64,000 nucleotides of DNA, from contig JAPFBR010000006.1 in assembly GCA_035798135.1 (NCBI GenBank), positions 178,649 to 242,648 of the forward strand, given 5' to 3'. The translations under genes and the position numbers were made by a program. The notes below the pieces were generated by a model that saw only the letters and a list, made by a program, of their open reading frames with translations, was not told the origin of the DNA and searched no databases. The DNA is from Sediminicola sp035798135. GTDB lineage: Bacteria > Bacteroidota > Bacteroidia > Flavobacteriales > Flavobacteriaceae. Positions 34,592 through 43,497 of the stretch are shown here, piece after piece. Positions within the stretch are counted from its first letter, which is position 1; each line of letters opens with the position of its first letter.

Positions 34592-34609
34592 CTTCTTCAA
34601 ATCAATATG

Positions 34610-34617
34610 CAAAAATA
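34610..34617 (-). promoter_or_regulatory. Promoter -7 element of mnmA
   Basis: TATTTTTG on the minus strand, exact to TAnnTTTG, ends 18 bases before the mnmA start. From here to about 34969 I see nothing else: AT-rich DNA without reading frames, repeats or hairpins of note. Confidence 0.5.
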
Positions 34618-34969
34618 CAAAATTCACAGATGTCATAATCTCTTTTGACAACACCTATTTAAAGGTATGACCAAAAGAGGTTGACAATCTCCAATAAATC
34701 CTAAATCTGTTTGTCGCTCCAGATCTCCATAAATAACACAATTATATTTTATTAAACTTTTTTAATTAAACCTAAACAGTAATAAACAATGAAAATCACC
34801 TAATCTGGGATGTAAGCCTTACCATTTTGGGATTCTCCAATAAGACTTCATTACCCATTAATTTTTTTAAGCATTATTCTTAAGCCTAAAATATGATAAA
34901 AATTTATTTAGATTAAATGGGATCCCTTTCATGGCCTTGTTTTCATAATTGCTAATTTCCTGAGATGAC

Positions 34970-35146
34970 ATGGATAAGAAGGTAATTAAAGAAAGGATGT
35001 CCACCGAACTAAACATTTTGGAGACAATACTGGCGACAGCAGATTGAGGTCTATTGGGGGATGCACTTATTCAGGCAGATACCGATTTGGTTATTACCAA
35101 TATCGCTACAACAAATGGAGCAGTTCACGTTATTGACAGGAAGTAA
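34970..35146 (+). pseudogene. Decayed fasciclin (FAS1) domain fragment
   Basis: One frame reads MDKKVIKERMSTELNILETI and LATAD, then an in-frame TGA, then GLLGDALIQADTD and LVITNIATTNGAVHVIDRK before the stop. The end is the H2 box of the fasciclin domain (family pattern: DI, small residues, NGVVHVID). The first part resembles the opening FAS1 helix. The whole domain should span about 130 residues, so the middle is missing. The combination of an internal stop and a large deletion points to a gene relic. FAS1 lipoproteins are common in this family. Confidence 0.55.
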
Positions 35147-35186
35147 AAAATTTGAATGAAACCTAAGGCATCAAAATATATGTAGT

Positions 35187-35870
35187 TTAAAAAATTGTAT
35201 ACATCATAGTTACTATAACTCCTTTACTGTCATTTAAAATAACAGACAATAATTGTTTTTCTTCTTTTACCTTAAAATTAAATGGAGGAGCTAATAAGTT
35301 TAAACCACTTTGTTTTTTTATTCTAATTCCTTGTCCTGAAATAATCTCTTTATTCGGTGAAAAATCTCCTTCAGGTAAATGCTCCGTTAAAATAACATAT
35401 TTAAAATCAGATAGCTTACGCACTATACTTTGTATTTCAGCATTTGATAAATGTTGTAGTACTAGTCTTAATAATACACAATCCCCAGCAGGCAAATCAT
35501 CTACTGCGATATCCAAACAATGAAATTCTAAATTTTCTTCTTTAAATTTTTGTTTATTATGGGCTATAAGGTCTGTAACTATATCTACCGCAACATACTT
35601 CTCAGTATACTTTACCAATTCTTTTCCTACATTAAAATCCCCACAACCTAAATCACATACCACAAGAGGACTTTTAAAAGATGTTAAAAATGATATTAAA
35701 ACATCGATGTATGGGGTTATTACCTCAGGAATATGGGATCCTTTACCTGAATAAAAATCAGATTTGTTACCACCCCAAAGATTCATTGCATAAACCTGTT
35801 CCATAGCCTCTTTGGTTGGCCAAGGCTTCTTTATTCTTTTAGTTCCACTTTCTTTCTTCTTCATAAACAC
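35187..35870 (-). CDS. Class I SAM-dependent methyltransferase, substrate unknown
   Basis: 227 residues. Motif I is VCDLGCGDFNVGKEL (about 71-85), followed by the acidic residue of motif II in YVAVDIV. LEFHCLDIAVDDLP and the LLRLVLQHLS segment make up the rest of the Rossmann core. The N-terminal 50 residues (KKPWPTKEAMEQVYAMNLWGG) are basic and may bind the acceptor. Base composition looks more AT-rich than in neighbouring genes, and both flanks are gene-poor, as expected of an acquired gene. A Met two codons further in is an equally good start. Acceptor molecule not predictable. Confidence 0.75.
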   Translation of the reverse strand: MFMKKKESGTKRIKKPWPTKEAMEQVYAMNLWGGNKSDFYSGKGSHIPEVITPYIDVLISFLTSFKSPLVVCDLGCGDFNVGKELVKYTEKYVAVDIVTDLIAHNKQKFKEENLEFHCLDIAVDDLPAGDCVLLRLVLQHLSNAEIQSIVRKLSDFKYVILTEHLPEGDFSPNKEIISGQGIRIKKQSGLNLLAPPFNFKVKEEKQLLSVILNDSKGVIVTMMYTIF

Positions 35871-36401
35871 CCTTTTGGTCTATGCCAAATATAAAAGCAT
35901 ATTAATATGTATTCAAATGAAATATTAAAACAAACGTACAGATTATATGTAATTACATATGTTATAAAACTGACATCTCATTAAATAAAAACATTTTACA
36001 CCAATATGTATAAGTAATGCGGGGTCTTGTTGTCCGATGTGAGATATTGTTTTTGAAGTTAGCATTACAATTTTAGCAGTAATTCAGATAATATAAAAAC
36101 CAGACATATGTATTGCCTCAAGAAATAGAGTATGCCCATAGGGTTTTAATTGCCTACTATCACCCCAATTAATTCTGGTATGACTTTTCTTTGGGCTAGT
36201 TTTTTCAAGGAAACTAGCACTGAACCAACCTGCTGAACAGTGTAGTTTTTTAATTATTTCGATCAATTTGAATTTAGGTAACAACAAAGAATATTCCTTT
36301 AACATACAAATATGAACGGTTTACAACTATATTTTTTAAAACGTGATTCTATCCCTCATCTTTACAGTCCCAAATCTTTCCAAACTATACCTATTTAATG
36401 C
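35871..36401. other. Gene-poor AT-rich interval
   Basis: About 530 bases between the methyltransferase and the yidC terminator. One minus-strand reading frame of 73 codons (36084-36305) occurs, but it has no signal peptide, family likeness or regular promoter. I see no tRNA, repeat array or insertion-sequence ends. Confidence 0.6.
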
Positions 36402-36440
36402 AAAAAAGCTCCCTTTTTGAGGGAGCTTTTTTTATTTTTA
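36402..36440 (-). terminator. Rho-independent terminator of yidC
   Basis: AAAAAAGCTCCCT and AGGGAGCTTTTTT form a strong stem around a 4-base loop, with T-rich tails on both strands. It lies 12 bases after the yidC stop. Confidence 0.9.
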
Positions 36441-36451
36441 AATGCTATATA

Positions 36452-38299
36452 TTATTTATTCTTCTTTTGGGTTTCTGCCTGCTCCATCATCTCACGCATT
36501 TTTTTCTGGAACTTTCCTTCTTTTTTAGGCTTTTTCTTGTTCTCTTGGATCTGGGCATGGATTTTATCTTCATTGATGATAAACTTCTTGATGGCCAGCA
36601 TAATGAAAATAGTAATTAAGTTGGAAACAAAATAGTACAAACTCAATCCACTCGCAAAACTATTAAAGAAGAATAACATCATTAATGGCGACAGGTACAT
36701 GATAAATTTCATGTTCGGCATTCCCGGTTGAGTCGGCATATTTTGTCCCGTGGTCATCATCATATAAAAGAAGATGGCAACGGAGGCCAATATTGGAAAT
36801 AGACTAACATGATCCCCATAAAATGGAATATGGAACGGCAATTCCGCTATGGTATCGTAAGAAGAAAGATCATCTGCCCATAAGAACGGTTTTTGACGTA
36901 AGGCAAAGGATGTTGGAAAGAACATAAAGAGGGCGTAGAATATCGGCAGTTGAACTACAGCCGGTAAACAACCACTCATAGGACTCACCCCAGCCTTACC
37001 ATATAATTTCATGGTTTCTTGCTGCTTTTTCATGGCATTGTCCTTATGCTTTTCATTTAGTTCGGTGATTTCAGGTTTCAACACCTTCATCTTGGCCTGT
37101 GATAGATACGATTTATAGGTGACCGGGGACATTAACAGACGCACTAAAATGGTCATGACCACAATAGCAATACCAAATGGGAAGAAAGAACTTAAAAAGG
37201 TATATGTCGGTGTAAATATGTATCTATTGATCCATCCAAAAATCCCCCATCCAAAAGGAATGGAATCTTCCAAACCTAGTTCTTTATATTGTGATAAAAC
37301 CGCAATATCTGTAGGCCCGTAGTACCAGTTCATGGTATAGGAGAGTTCTCCTCCTTCTAACTCCAATGGTGCCACACTACTGTATTCTTTGGTATATCCG
37401 GCAGTTTTACTTTCTTCCTCAACCAAATTAACAGAATTTAATTGAGCTGTTTCAAATGGTGTTTTGGTTGCCAAGATGGAACTGAAAAAATGCTGTCTAT
37501 AAGAAAGCCATTTAATATCCGTTTCCGTTTCCTCATCATCACTACTGTCAGAAAGCTTACTGATCTTTCCTTCTTCATGATTGTAGGTCAATCTTGTATA
37601 TCGGTTTTCGTACTGAATACTTTTTGAATGACGGATTCCCTTGAGTTTCCATTCCATATTTATGGCGCCACTAGGATTGATTATTCCACTAAGGCCCTGG
37701 GATCTAACTATGAAATCGACCAAATAATCATTTGGCTTCATTTCGTATCGGTATTCCAAAAATTGGGAAGAAGACACTTTAGCCTTCATGGAAAGCACTT
37801 GCATGTCCCCATTATCCGTCAATGTTGGTTCAAAATATAGATCTTTAGTATTAAGGGACCTATTCTCATTTGTTTTAAAAGAAATATCAAACGATGCGTT
37901 CCCATCTTTTACCAGATATACAGGAATGGAATCGTAGGTGACGAAATTTTTCATTCTTGCCTCAACGATCTGCCCTCCTTTATTGCTCACCTTTAAAACA
38001 ACCAGGTCGTTTTCCAATACTGTAATGGCGTCAGATGGCGAATTAAAGCCAAAAGCTCCCACGGCATTCTTATAACCTGCAACCGAAGTGGAGTCCTGCA
38101 CGTTCATACTGGGTTCGGTGGTTGGAGTTTCCATTGGGGCTTCCGCAGCTTTATTTTGGGCCTCAACCTGCTCTTGTTTTGCCTTTTGTGCCTCCAACTC
38201 TTCTGGGGTCGGCTGATTTTGGTAAAACATGAATATGAGGATACCGAAAATCAGTACAAAGCCAATTATAGATTTTACATCAAATTTTTTTTCTTCCAT
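36452..38299 (-). CDS. yidC: Membrane protein insertase YidC
   Basis: 615 residues, the long Gram-negative form. An N-terminal helix (FVLIFGILIFMFYQNQP) is followed by a periplasmic beta-sandwich domain (about 75-345) and the five-helix insertase core (from about 355). The core shows LLMSPVTYKSYLSQAKMK, with the conserved hydrophilic-groove Arg in VRLLMSP, and KAGVSPMSGCLPAVVQLPIF. The tail is lysine-rich. It inserts inner-membrane proteins alone or with SecYEG. It lies 110 bases downstream of pyrG on the same strand and is probably cotranscribed. Confidence 0.97.
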   Translation of the reverse strand: MEEKKFDVKSIIGFVLIFGILIFMFYQNQPTPEELEAQKAKQEQVEAQNKAAEAPMETPTTEPSMNVQDSTSVAGYKNAVGAFGFNSPSDAITVLENDLVVLKVSNKGGQIVEARMKNFVTYDSIPVYLVKDGNASFDISFKTNENRSLNTKDLYFEPTLTDNGDMQVLSMKAKVSSSQFLEYRYEMKPNDYLVDFIVRSQGLSGIINPSGAINMEWKLKGIRHSKSIQYENRYTRLTYNHEEGKISKLSDSSDDEETETDIKWLSYRQHFFSSILATKTPFETAQLNSVNLVEEESKTAGYTKEYSSVAPLELEGGELSYTMNWYYGPTDIAVLSQYKELGLEDSIPFGWGIFGWINRYIFTPTYTFLSSFFPFGIAIVVMTILVRLLMSPVTYKSYLSQAKMKVLKPEITELNEKHKDNAMKKQQETMKLYGKAGVSPMSGCLPAVVQLPIFYALFMFFPTSFALRQKPFLWADDLSSYDTIAELPFHIPFYGDHVSLFPILASVAIFFYMMMTTGQNMPTQPGMPNMKFIMYLSPLMMLFFFNSFASGLSLYYFVSNLITIFIMLAIKKFIINEDKIHAQIQENKKKPKKEGKFQKKMREMMEQAETQKKNK

Positions 38300-38409
38300 C
38301 TAAGTTTGATTTACAAAACCCGCATAGTGGTTAAACTGTGCAGGCTTGTTTAATTTTAAGTGAGCAAATATTTGTCCATATATGAATTTAATGCCATTGT
38401 GACATTAGA

Positions 38410-40026
38410 TTACTTTAATTTATGTTCCAAGGCAGCTTTTACAAACCCAACAAACAAAGGGTGTGGATTGGCAACGGTACTTTTGTATTCTGGATGGTAC
38501 TGCACCCCAATAAACCATGGATGGTTTGGCAATTCCACAATTTCAACAAGGCCTGTTTTTTTATTTACACCAGAGGTTACCATTCCAACTTTTTCCAAAG
38601 CCTCCTTGTATTGGTTGTTAAACTCATATCTATGACGGTGTCTTTCTGAAATGGTTTTTTCTCCGTGATAGACCTTATGAACCAAACTGCCTTCTTTTAA
38701 ATCACAGTCCCACGCCCCTAGACGCATGGTTCCTCCCTTATTGGTGATGGTCTTTTGTTCTTCCATTAAACTGATGACGGGGTTGGCAGTATTCGCGTCC
38801 ATTTCCGTAGAATTGGCATCGAGCAGGCCAAGTACATTTCTAGCGTATTCTATTACGGCCATTTGCATTCCCAAGCATATACCCAAAAATGGGATGTTTT
38901 GCTCTCTTGCATATTTTACAGCCTTGACTTTTCCCTCAATCCCTCTTTCACCAAAACCCGGAGCAACAAGAATGCCGTCCAAATCTTTCATTTTGTTCAC
39001 CAAATTCCGATCGGTGATATGCTCGGAATGGATCCATTTTACCTTGACCCGTACTTCGTTTACGGCTCCAGCATGTATAAAGGCTTCCAGAATGGATTTA
39101 TAGGAATCCTGCAATTCTACATATTTTCCTATCAATCCGATATTAACTTCCTCTTTGGGATTTTTATGTTTGTCCAAAAATTCATTCCAATTAGTCAAAT
39201 CCGGAACAATATCATCGGGTAACCCTAATTTACGAAGGGTGACCGTGTCCAAGCCTTCTTCTTGCATAAGGATCGGCACATCATATATCGTGGAGGCATC
39301 TATGGACTGAATGACGGCATCTCTTTTAACATTGCAGAAAAGCGCTATCTTATCCTTGATATCGTCCGAAATTTCATGTTCGGTCCTACATACCAAGATA
39401 TCCGCTTTGATACCACTCTCCATTAAGGTTTTTACAGAATGCTGGGTAGGTTTGGTCTTAAGTTCACCTGCAGCTGAAAGATACGGCACAAGGGTGAGGT
39501 GTATTACAATTCCATTGGTATCTCCCAATTCCCATAATAATTGACGCACTGCCTCAATATAGGGCAAGGATTCTATATCCCCAACGGTTCCGCCAATCTC
39601 GGTAATAACAATATCATATTCGCCACTTTTACCGAGGATCTGAATACGTTCCTTTATTTCATTGGTTATATGCGGTACTACTTGAACGGTCTTTCCTAAA
39701 AATTCGCCCCTTCTTTCCTTGTCTATGACACTTTGGTAGATTTTTCCCGTGGTTACGTTGTTGGCCTGGGAAGTCCTTACATTTAAGAAACGTTCGTAAT
39801 GCCCTAAGTCCAAATCGGTTTCCGCTCCGTCATCCGTTACATAACATTCACCATGTTCGTATGGATTTAGGGTACCTGGATCTACATTGATATAAGGATC
39901 TAATTTTTGAATAGTTGTTTTATAACCGCGGGCCTGAAGTAATTTGGCCAATGATGCTGCAATAATCCCTTTTCCAAGGGAAGATGTAACCCCACCGGTT
40001 ACAAAAATATATTTCGTCTGTGACAT
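38410..40026 (-). CDS. pyrG: CTP synthase
   Basis: Amination of UTP to CTP with glutamine. 538 residues. The synthase domain (about 1-270) opens with YIFVTGGVTSSLGKGI and has KLDPYINVDPGTLNP. The class I glutaminase domain has nucleophile Cys384 in LGICLGMQMA and His511/Glu513 in QYHPEYKS. All key residues are present. It lies directly upstream of yidC, a pairing typical of Bacteroidetes. Confidence 0.98.
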   Translation of the reverse strand: MSQTKYIFVTGGVTSSLGKGIIAASLAKLLQARGYKTTIQKLDPYINVDPGTLNPYEHGECYVTDDGAETDLDLGHYERFLNVRTSQANNVTTGKIYQSVIDKERRGEFLGKTVQVVPHITNEIKERIQILGKSGEYDIVITEIGGTVGDIESLPYIEAVRQLLWELGDTNGIVIHLTLVPYLSAAGELKTKPTQHSVKTLMESGIKADILVCRTEHEISDDIKDKIALFCNVKRDAVIQSIDASTIYDVPILMQEEGLDTVTLRKLGLPDDIVPDLTNWNEFLDKHKNPKEEVNIGLIGKYVELQDSYKSILEAFIHAGAVNEVRVKVKWIHSEHITDRNLVNKMKDLDGILVAPGFGERGIEGKVKAVKYAREQNIPFLGICLGMQMAVIEYARNVLGLLDANSTEMDANTANPVISLMEEQKTITNKGGTMRLGAWDCDLKEGSLVHKVYHGEKTISERHRHRYEFNNQYKEALEKVGMVTSGVNKKTGLVEIVELPNHPWFIGVQYHPEYKSTVANPHPLFVGFVKAALEHKLK

Positions 40027-40055
40027 GAAGCGTTAGGTTCTTTTCTTAACGCAGG

Positions 40056-40063
40056 CAAAAGTA
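40056..40063 (-). promoter_or_regulatory. Promoter -7 element of pyrG
   Basis: TACTTTTG on the minus strand is an exact TAnnTTTG match about 29 bases before the pyrG start. Confidence 0.5.
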
Positions 40064-40086
40064 CAACTTGCAGTCCGATAACACTG

Positions 40087-40323
40087 TTAATCTCTAGGAA
40101 AATCTTTTCGAATTTTCCTTATCAATCCTTCCAAGCCATTTATTTTGATCTCCAACATGGATTTCAACAAATTTCCCAACTTTCCATCGGGAAAACCTTG
40201 CTGTTGAAACCACAACAAATAAGACTCTGGAAGATCAACCAGATATCTGTCCTTAAATTTTCCGAACGGCATTTTATAATGAGCCAGTTCTATCAACTGC
40301 TTTTTATCTGGGTATATGTTCAT
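40087..40323 (-). CDS. DUF3820 family protein
   Basis: 78 residues. The family core MPFGKFKDRYLVDLPESYLLWF is unmistakable. DUF3820 proteins are small, soluble and of unknown function; some resemble parts of exonuclease or nucleic-acid proteins. The gene lies upstream of pyrG on the same strand and is divergent from the isomerase-like gene (50 bases between starts). Confidence 0.88.
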   Translation of the reverse strand: MNIYPDKKQLIELAHYKMPFGKFKDRYLVDLPESYLLWFQQQGFPDGKLGNLLKSMLEIKINGLEGLIRKIRKDFPRD

Positions 40324-40373
40324 TTATTCAGAACTAAAAACTTATCTTTATACACGTACAAAATACATTTATT

Positions 40374-41240
40374 ATGAAAAGGCGCACTTTTATTGGCACT
40401 TCAGCTGTAGCTACTATCGGAGTTTTGGCATATCAAACTACCAATGCCCAAGAAAAAAAGCAAGATATGGGATTTAAGCTGAAAAACAACATCAACCATA
40501 GTGTGTGCCATTGGTGTTTCGGAGATATTCCTCTGGAGGACTTCTTGATAAATCTAAATGCACTGAACATTAAGGCCGTTGACTTGATGGGGCCCAAAGA
40601 ATGGCCGCTGTTAAAGAAATACAATATATACTCTGCCATGTGCAATGGGGCAGAGATAAGTTTGACCGAAGGATTCAACGATCCAAAATATCATGGGATC
40701 CTCATAGATAACTATAGCAAAATGATACCCTTGGTAGCAGCGGCCGGCTACACCAATCTCATCTGCTTCAGTGGTAACCGCAGGGGGATGGATGATGAAA
40801 CGGGTTTACATAATTGTGTTACAGCCTTAAAAAAATTAATGCCCTTGGCAGAAGAACATGGGGTTGTAATTCAAATGGAACTATTTAACCAAAGAAACCA
40901 TCCGGATTATATGGGCGATACTTCTGCTTGGGGCATAGAACTTTGCAAGCAAATTGATTCGGAAAACTTTAAACTCCTTTTTGATATTTATCATATGCAG
41001 ATCCAAGAAGGGGATATTATCCAATCCATCAAGGACAATCACCAGTATTTTGGACATTATCATACGGCCGGGGTACCGGGAAGGCATGAAATTAACGAAA
41101 CCCAGGAATTGTATTACCCTGCCATCATGAAAGCCATTTTGGATACTGGTTATAAAGGATACGTCGCCCAAGAATTTATCCCGGCAAGCGATGATAAAAT
41201 TGAAGCTTTGAAACAGGGGTTTCTAATCTGTGATGTTTAA
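40374..41240 (+). CDS. Exported sugar-isomerase-like TIM-barrel protein (hydroxypyruvate isomerase type)
   Basis: 288 residues. The N-terminus MKRRTFIGTSAVATIGVLAY has the RR pattern of a Tat signal (a twin Arg followed by T-F) and probably directs the folded protein to the periplasm. The AP endonuclease 2-like barrel shows likely metal ligands in QMELFN, LLFDIYHMQ, FGHYHTAGVPGRHEI and VAQEF. The family converts hydroxypyruvate to tartronate semialdehyde, but exported members have unknown substrates. The gene is single, followed by 100 bases in which I see no clear terminator. Confidence 0.85.
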   Translation: MKRRTFIGTSAVATIGVLAYQTTNAQEKKQDMGFKLKNNINHSVCHWCFGDIPLEDFLINLNALNIKAVDLMGPKEWPLLKKYNIYSAMCNGAEISLTEGFNDPKYHGILIDNYSKMIPLVAAAGYTNLICFSGNRRGMDDETGLHNCVTALKKLMPLAEEHGVVIQMELFNQRNHPDYMGDTSAWGIELCKQIDSENFKLLFDIYHMQIQEGDIIQSIKDNHQYFGHYHTAGVPGRHEINETQELYYPAIMKAILDTGYKGYVAQEFIPASDDKIEALKQGFLICDV

Positions 41241-41340
41241 TATATTGTAACAAAACATATTGTTGAACATACGAACACCCTTTAATTCTTCAAGTAAACT
41301 AGCTAAAAGATATGTCCAATTGTATTGGCAAAAGGGTATC

Positions 41341-43497
41341 TTATTCCACCTCCACGATCATCATTTTGTCATAGGATACAATATAGGCCGATTGATTGTA
41401 ATACCCCGATGATGCTTGTTTTGTATAGTTGAACTTATTCGCGTTATAAGAGGTCTCTCCTATATTTTTACCAGCTTCGAATAGGTCATTTTTATAGGCC
41501 AACTTCAAAAGGATATCAAACGTGATATCAAAACCACGAACAGCATATCGATCTGGTTCCATCCCATACTTTCTTTTATACATCTTTACAAACGAATTGG
41601 TTCCTAACTCCTTTTCAACGGATGGGTAGGTAAACCCTAAATTTGAAAGATGTGAATTGGAAATAACATCATTTTCAAAAGCCCTGTTCCTATTGGTCGT
41701 AAACATTTTGACCCTAATGGAATCGGTAATTGTGGAATTCAAAACAGAACTCACATGATAGATGGTGTTGGGGTTGTCCGACTCTAGAAATACCCAATTG
41801 TGTTTTGCCGAAACAACCTGCTTTACCATATTAATGTCCAATGAAATATTATCCTTCAGAGCAAGAATTTTGGCCTTGGGAAATTTTTCCAAAAGCAAGC
41901 GTTGTGTTCCTTTATTATTTTCATCGGCTATGATGACCATATTTTCTTCCTTTCTATTGTCCTGAACATAGGTTATTATTTTATTCCTTAAAACCTCATC
42001 CGTGGGGATGGAAAAAAACACATTACGGAGGCCAATATCACTATCAGAAGCAATAGGAGCAATCACTGGAACGTCATATTGCCCAGCAGCCAAAGCGACT
42101 TCTTTAAGGGATTTGGAATCCAAAGGACCAATTATTGCACTTATATTGTTTAGATTTTCCCGCAACATGATATCCTTTACCCTAGCTACATTCAATTGGG
42201 TGTCAAAAGTTCTCACCTTCACGGAAACTCCCAGTTTTTTAATGGAATCCAATGCCACCATTGCTCCCGTGTAAATTCCAAGACTGTATTTGGCATCTTT
42301 CCTGCCCGCCATTGAATCCTTGGCCCTTTCCTTATTGGCAACATCAATCTTATCCGTTCTAAAAGGCAGTAAGAAAAGCAGACTGGGTTTGTTAATAGTT
42401 TGGATACTATCAATAAGGCTGAATCTATCCAATACCAATGAATTTTTTATTTCTAAATCTGTTGCCTTTTCTTTAGGGATCTTAAGCACCATTCCAGCCT
42501 TCAAACCATCATTGAGCTCTGGATTTAAATCCATTAGTTCCGCATAGGTGACATTAAGCTTTCGGGTTAACCTAAATATATTTTCTTTCGATTTTACCTC
42601 ATAGAAAACATATGTATCGGTATTGATAACCTCTTTGGTCGCCGTCTCTTTTTTGGGCAAGCGAATGATCATTCCTTCCTGTAGACCACGAACTTTCACT
42701 TCGGGATTTAGCAATTTAATTTCTTCTTCTGTGACCCCAAATTGTTTTTCCAGATTATAAAACGTCTGTTTTGGTGTAACAACATAGGAGTTAAACAACT
42801 GAACCTTCTGGTTTTCAACGGTACTTCCTGCTATTTTTGGCAACTTTAACTGTTGCCCCTCCATAAGATAGTTATTGGTTTTGGAAAGGTCAGGATTCAA
42901 CTCCAATAGCTTATCTATCGTAATTCCATAAGTGTTGGCTATACTCCACCTAGTTTCTTTGGCCTTCACCGTGTAGATTTCAAAATCATCCACATCTTTA
43001 GCCACATCGGCCGAATCAACGCGTCTGAATTTTGGAATTCTTAGATTCATTCCTTTCTTAAGATTTCCGGAGTACAATTCCTTATTATAACGCTTGATAT
43101 CATCAATGGTGATATTAAACCTCTTGGCAATGCCATAAAGGCCATCTTTCCTTCTTACCCTGTAACTAGTAAAACCAATAGGATTTTCTTGGACAGTTGC
43201 ATTCTCCTTAACAAGTTCATTTGTTTTGCTTTTTACTACCGGAACGTTAGGTTCAGCAGGTTTGGCAATCATTGGTATGACAAGCACCGTATTGGCGACC
43301 AACGGCTTTCCTTGGACTATTTCCTTATTATATTTTAAGATATTAAATGGGGTAACCCGGTATTGTTTTGCAATACTCTCCAACGTTTCCCCTTTCTTCA
43401 CTGCATGGGTTGCAAATTGCTGTGCGCTTATGCTAAAACATAAAAACAGCATAAAGAAGCCTGTAATAAGTATTTTAAAACGCGTACTGTTCATCAT
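41341..43497 (-). CDS. LysM-repeat protein with periplasmic binding-protein domain
   Basis: 718 residues from the Met that overlaps the guaA stop codon in TAATG. A signal peptide ends SAQQ. Five LysM domains follow (about 30-72, 108-153, 174-220, 236-281, 297-341), each with the pattern of a hydrophobic start, SIA/GIA and a closing IP or LP. From about residue 370 a type 1 periplasmic-binding fold begins (LLFLLPFR, IIGPLDSKSLKEVA, VPVIAPIASDSD). The LysM units should bind peptidoglycan; the second half resembles LppC/LpoA or LivJ-type domains. The ligand is unknown. It is translationally coupled to guaA. Confidence 0.88.
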   Translation of the reverse strand: MMNSTRFKILITGFFMLFLCFSISAQQFATHAVKKGETLESIAKQYRVTPFNILKYNKEIVQGKPLVANTVLVIPMIAKPAEPNVPVVKSKTNELVKENATVQENPIGFTSYRVRRKDGLYGIAKRFNITIDDIKRYNKELYSGNLKKGMNLRIPKFRRVDSADVAKDVDDFEIYTVKAKETRWSIANTYGITIDKLLELNPDLSKTNNYLMEGQQLKLPKIAGSTVENQKVQLFNSYVVTPKQTFYNLEKQFGVTEEEIKLLNPEVKVRGLQEGMIIRLPKKETATKEVINTDTYVFYEVKSKENIFRLTRKLNVTYAELMDLNPELNDGLKAGMVLKIPKEKATDLEIKNSLVLDRFSLIDSIQTINKPSLLFLLPFRTDKIDVANKERAKDSMAGRKDAKYSLGIYTGAMVALDSIKKLGVSVKVRTFDTQLNVARVKDIMLRENLNNISAIIGPLDSKSLKEVALAAGQYDVPVIAPIASDSDIGLRNVFFSIPTDEVLRNKIITYVQDNRKEENMVIIADENNKGTQRLLLEKFPKAKILALKDNISLDINMVKQVVSAKHNWVFLESDNPNTIYHVSSVLNSTITDSIRVKMFTTNRNRAFENDVISNSHLSNLGFTYPSVEKELGTNSFVKMYKRKYGMEPDRYAVRGFDITFDILLKLAYKNDLFEAGKNIGETSYNANKFNYTKQASSGYYNQSAYIVSYDKMMIVEVE

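Noticed and set aside
36084..36305. Minus-strand reading frame of 73 codons
   Set aside because: No signal peptide, domain, promoter or operon context; the surrounding DNA is AT-rich and gene-free. It could be a remnant, but I cannot support it.
41246..41253. A third TGTAACAA copy
   Set aside because: It lies behind the isomerase-like gene, with no plus-strand gene downstream, so it is probably a chance match.
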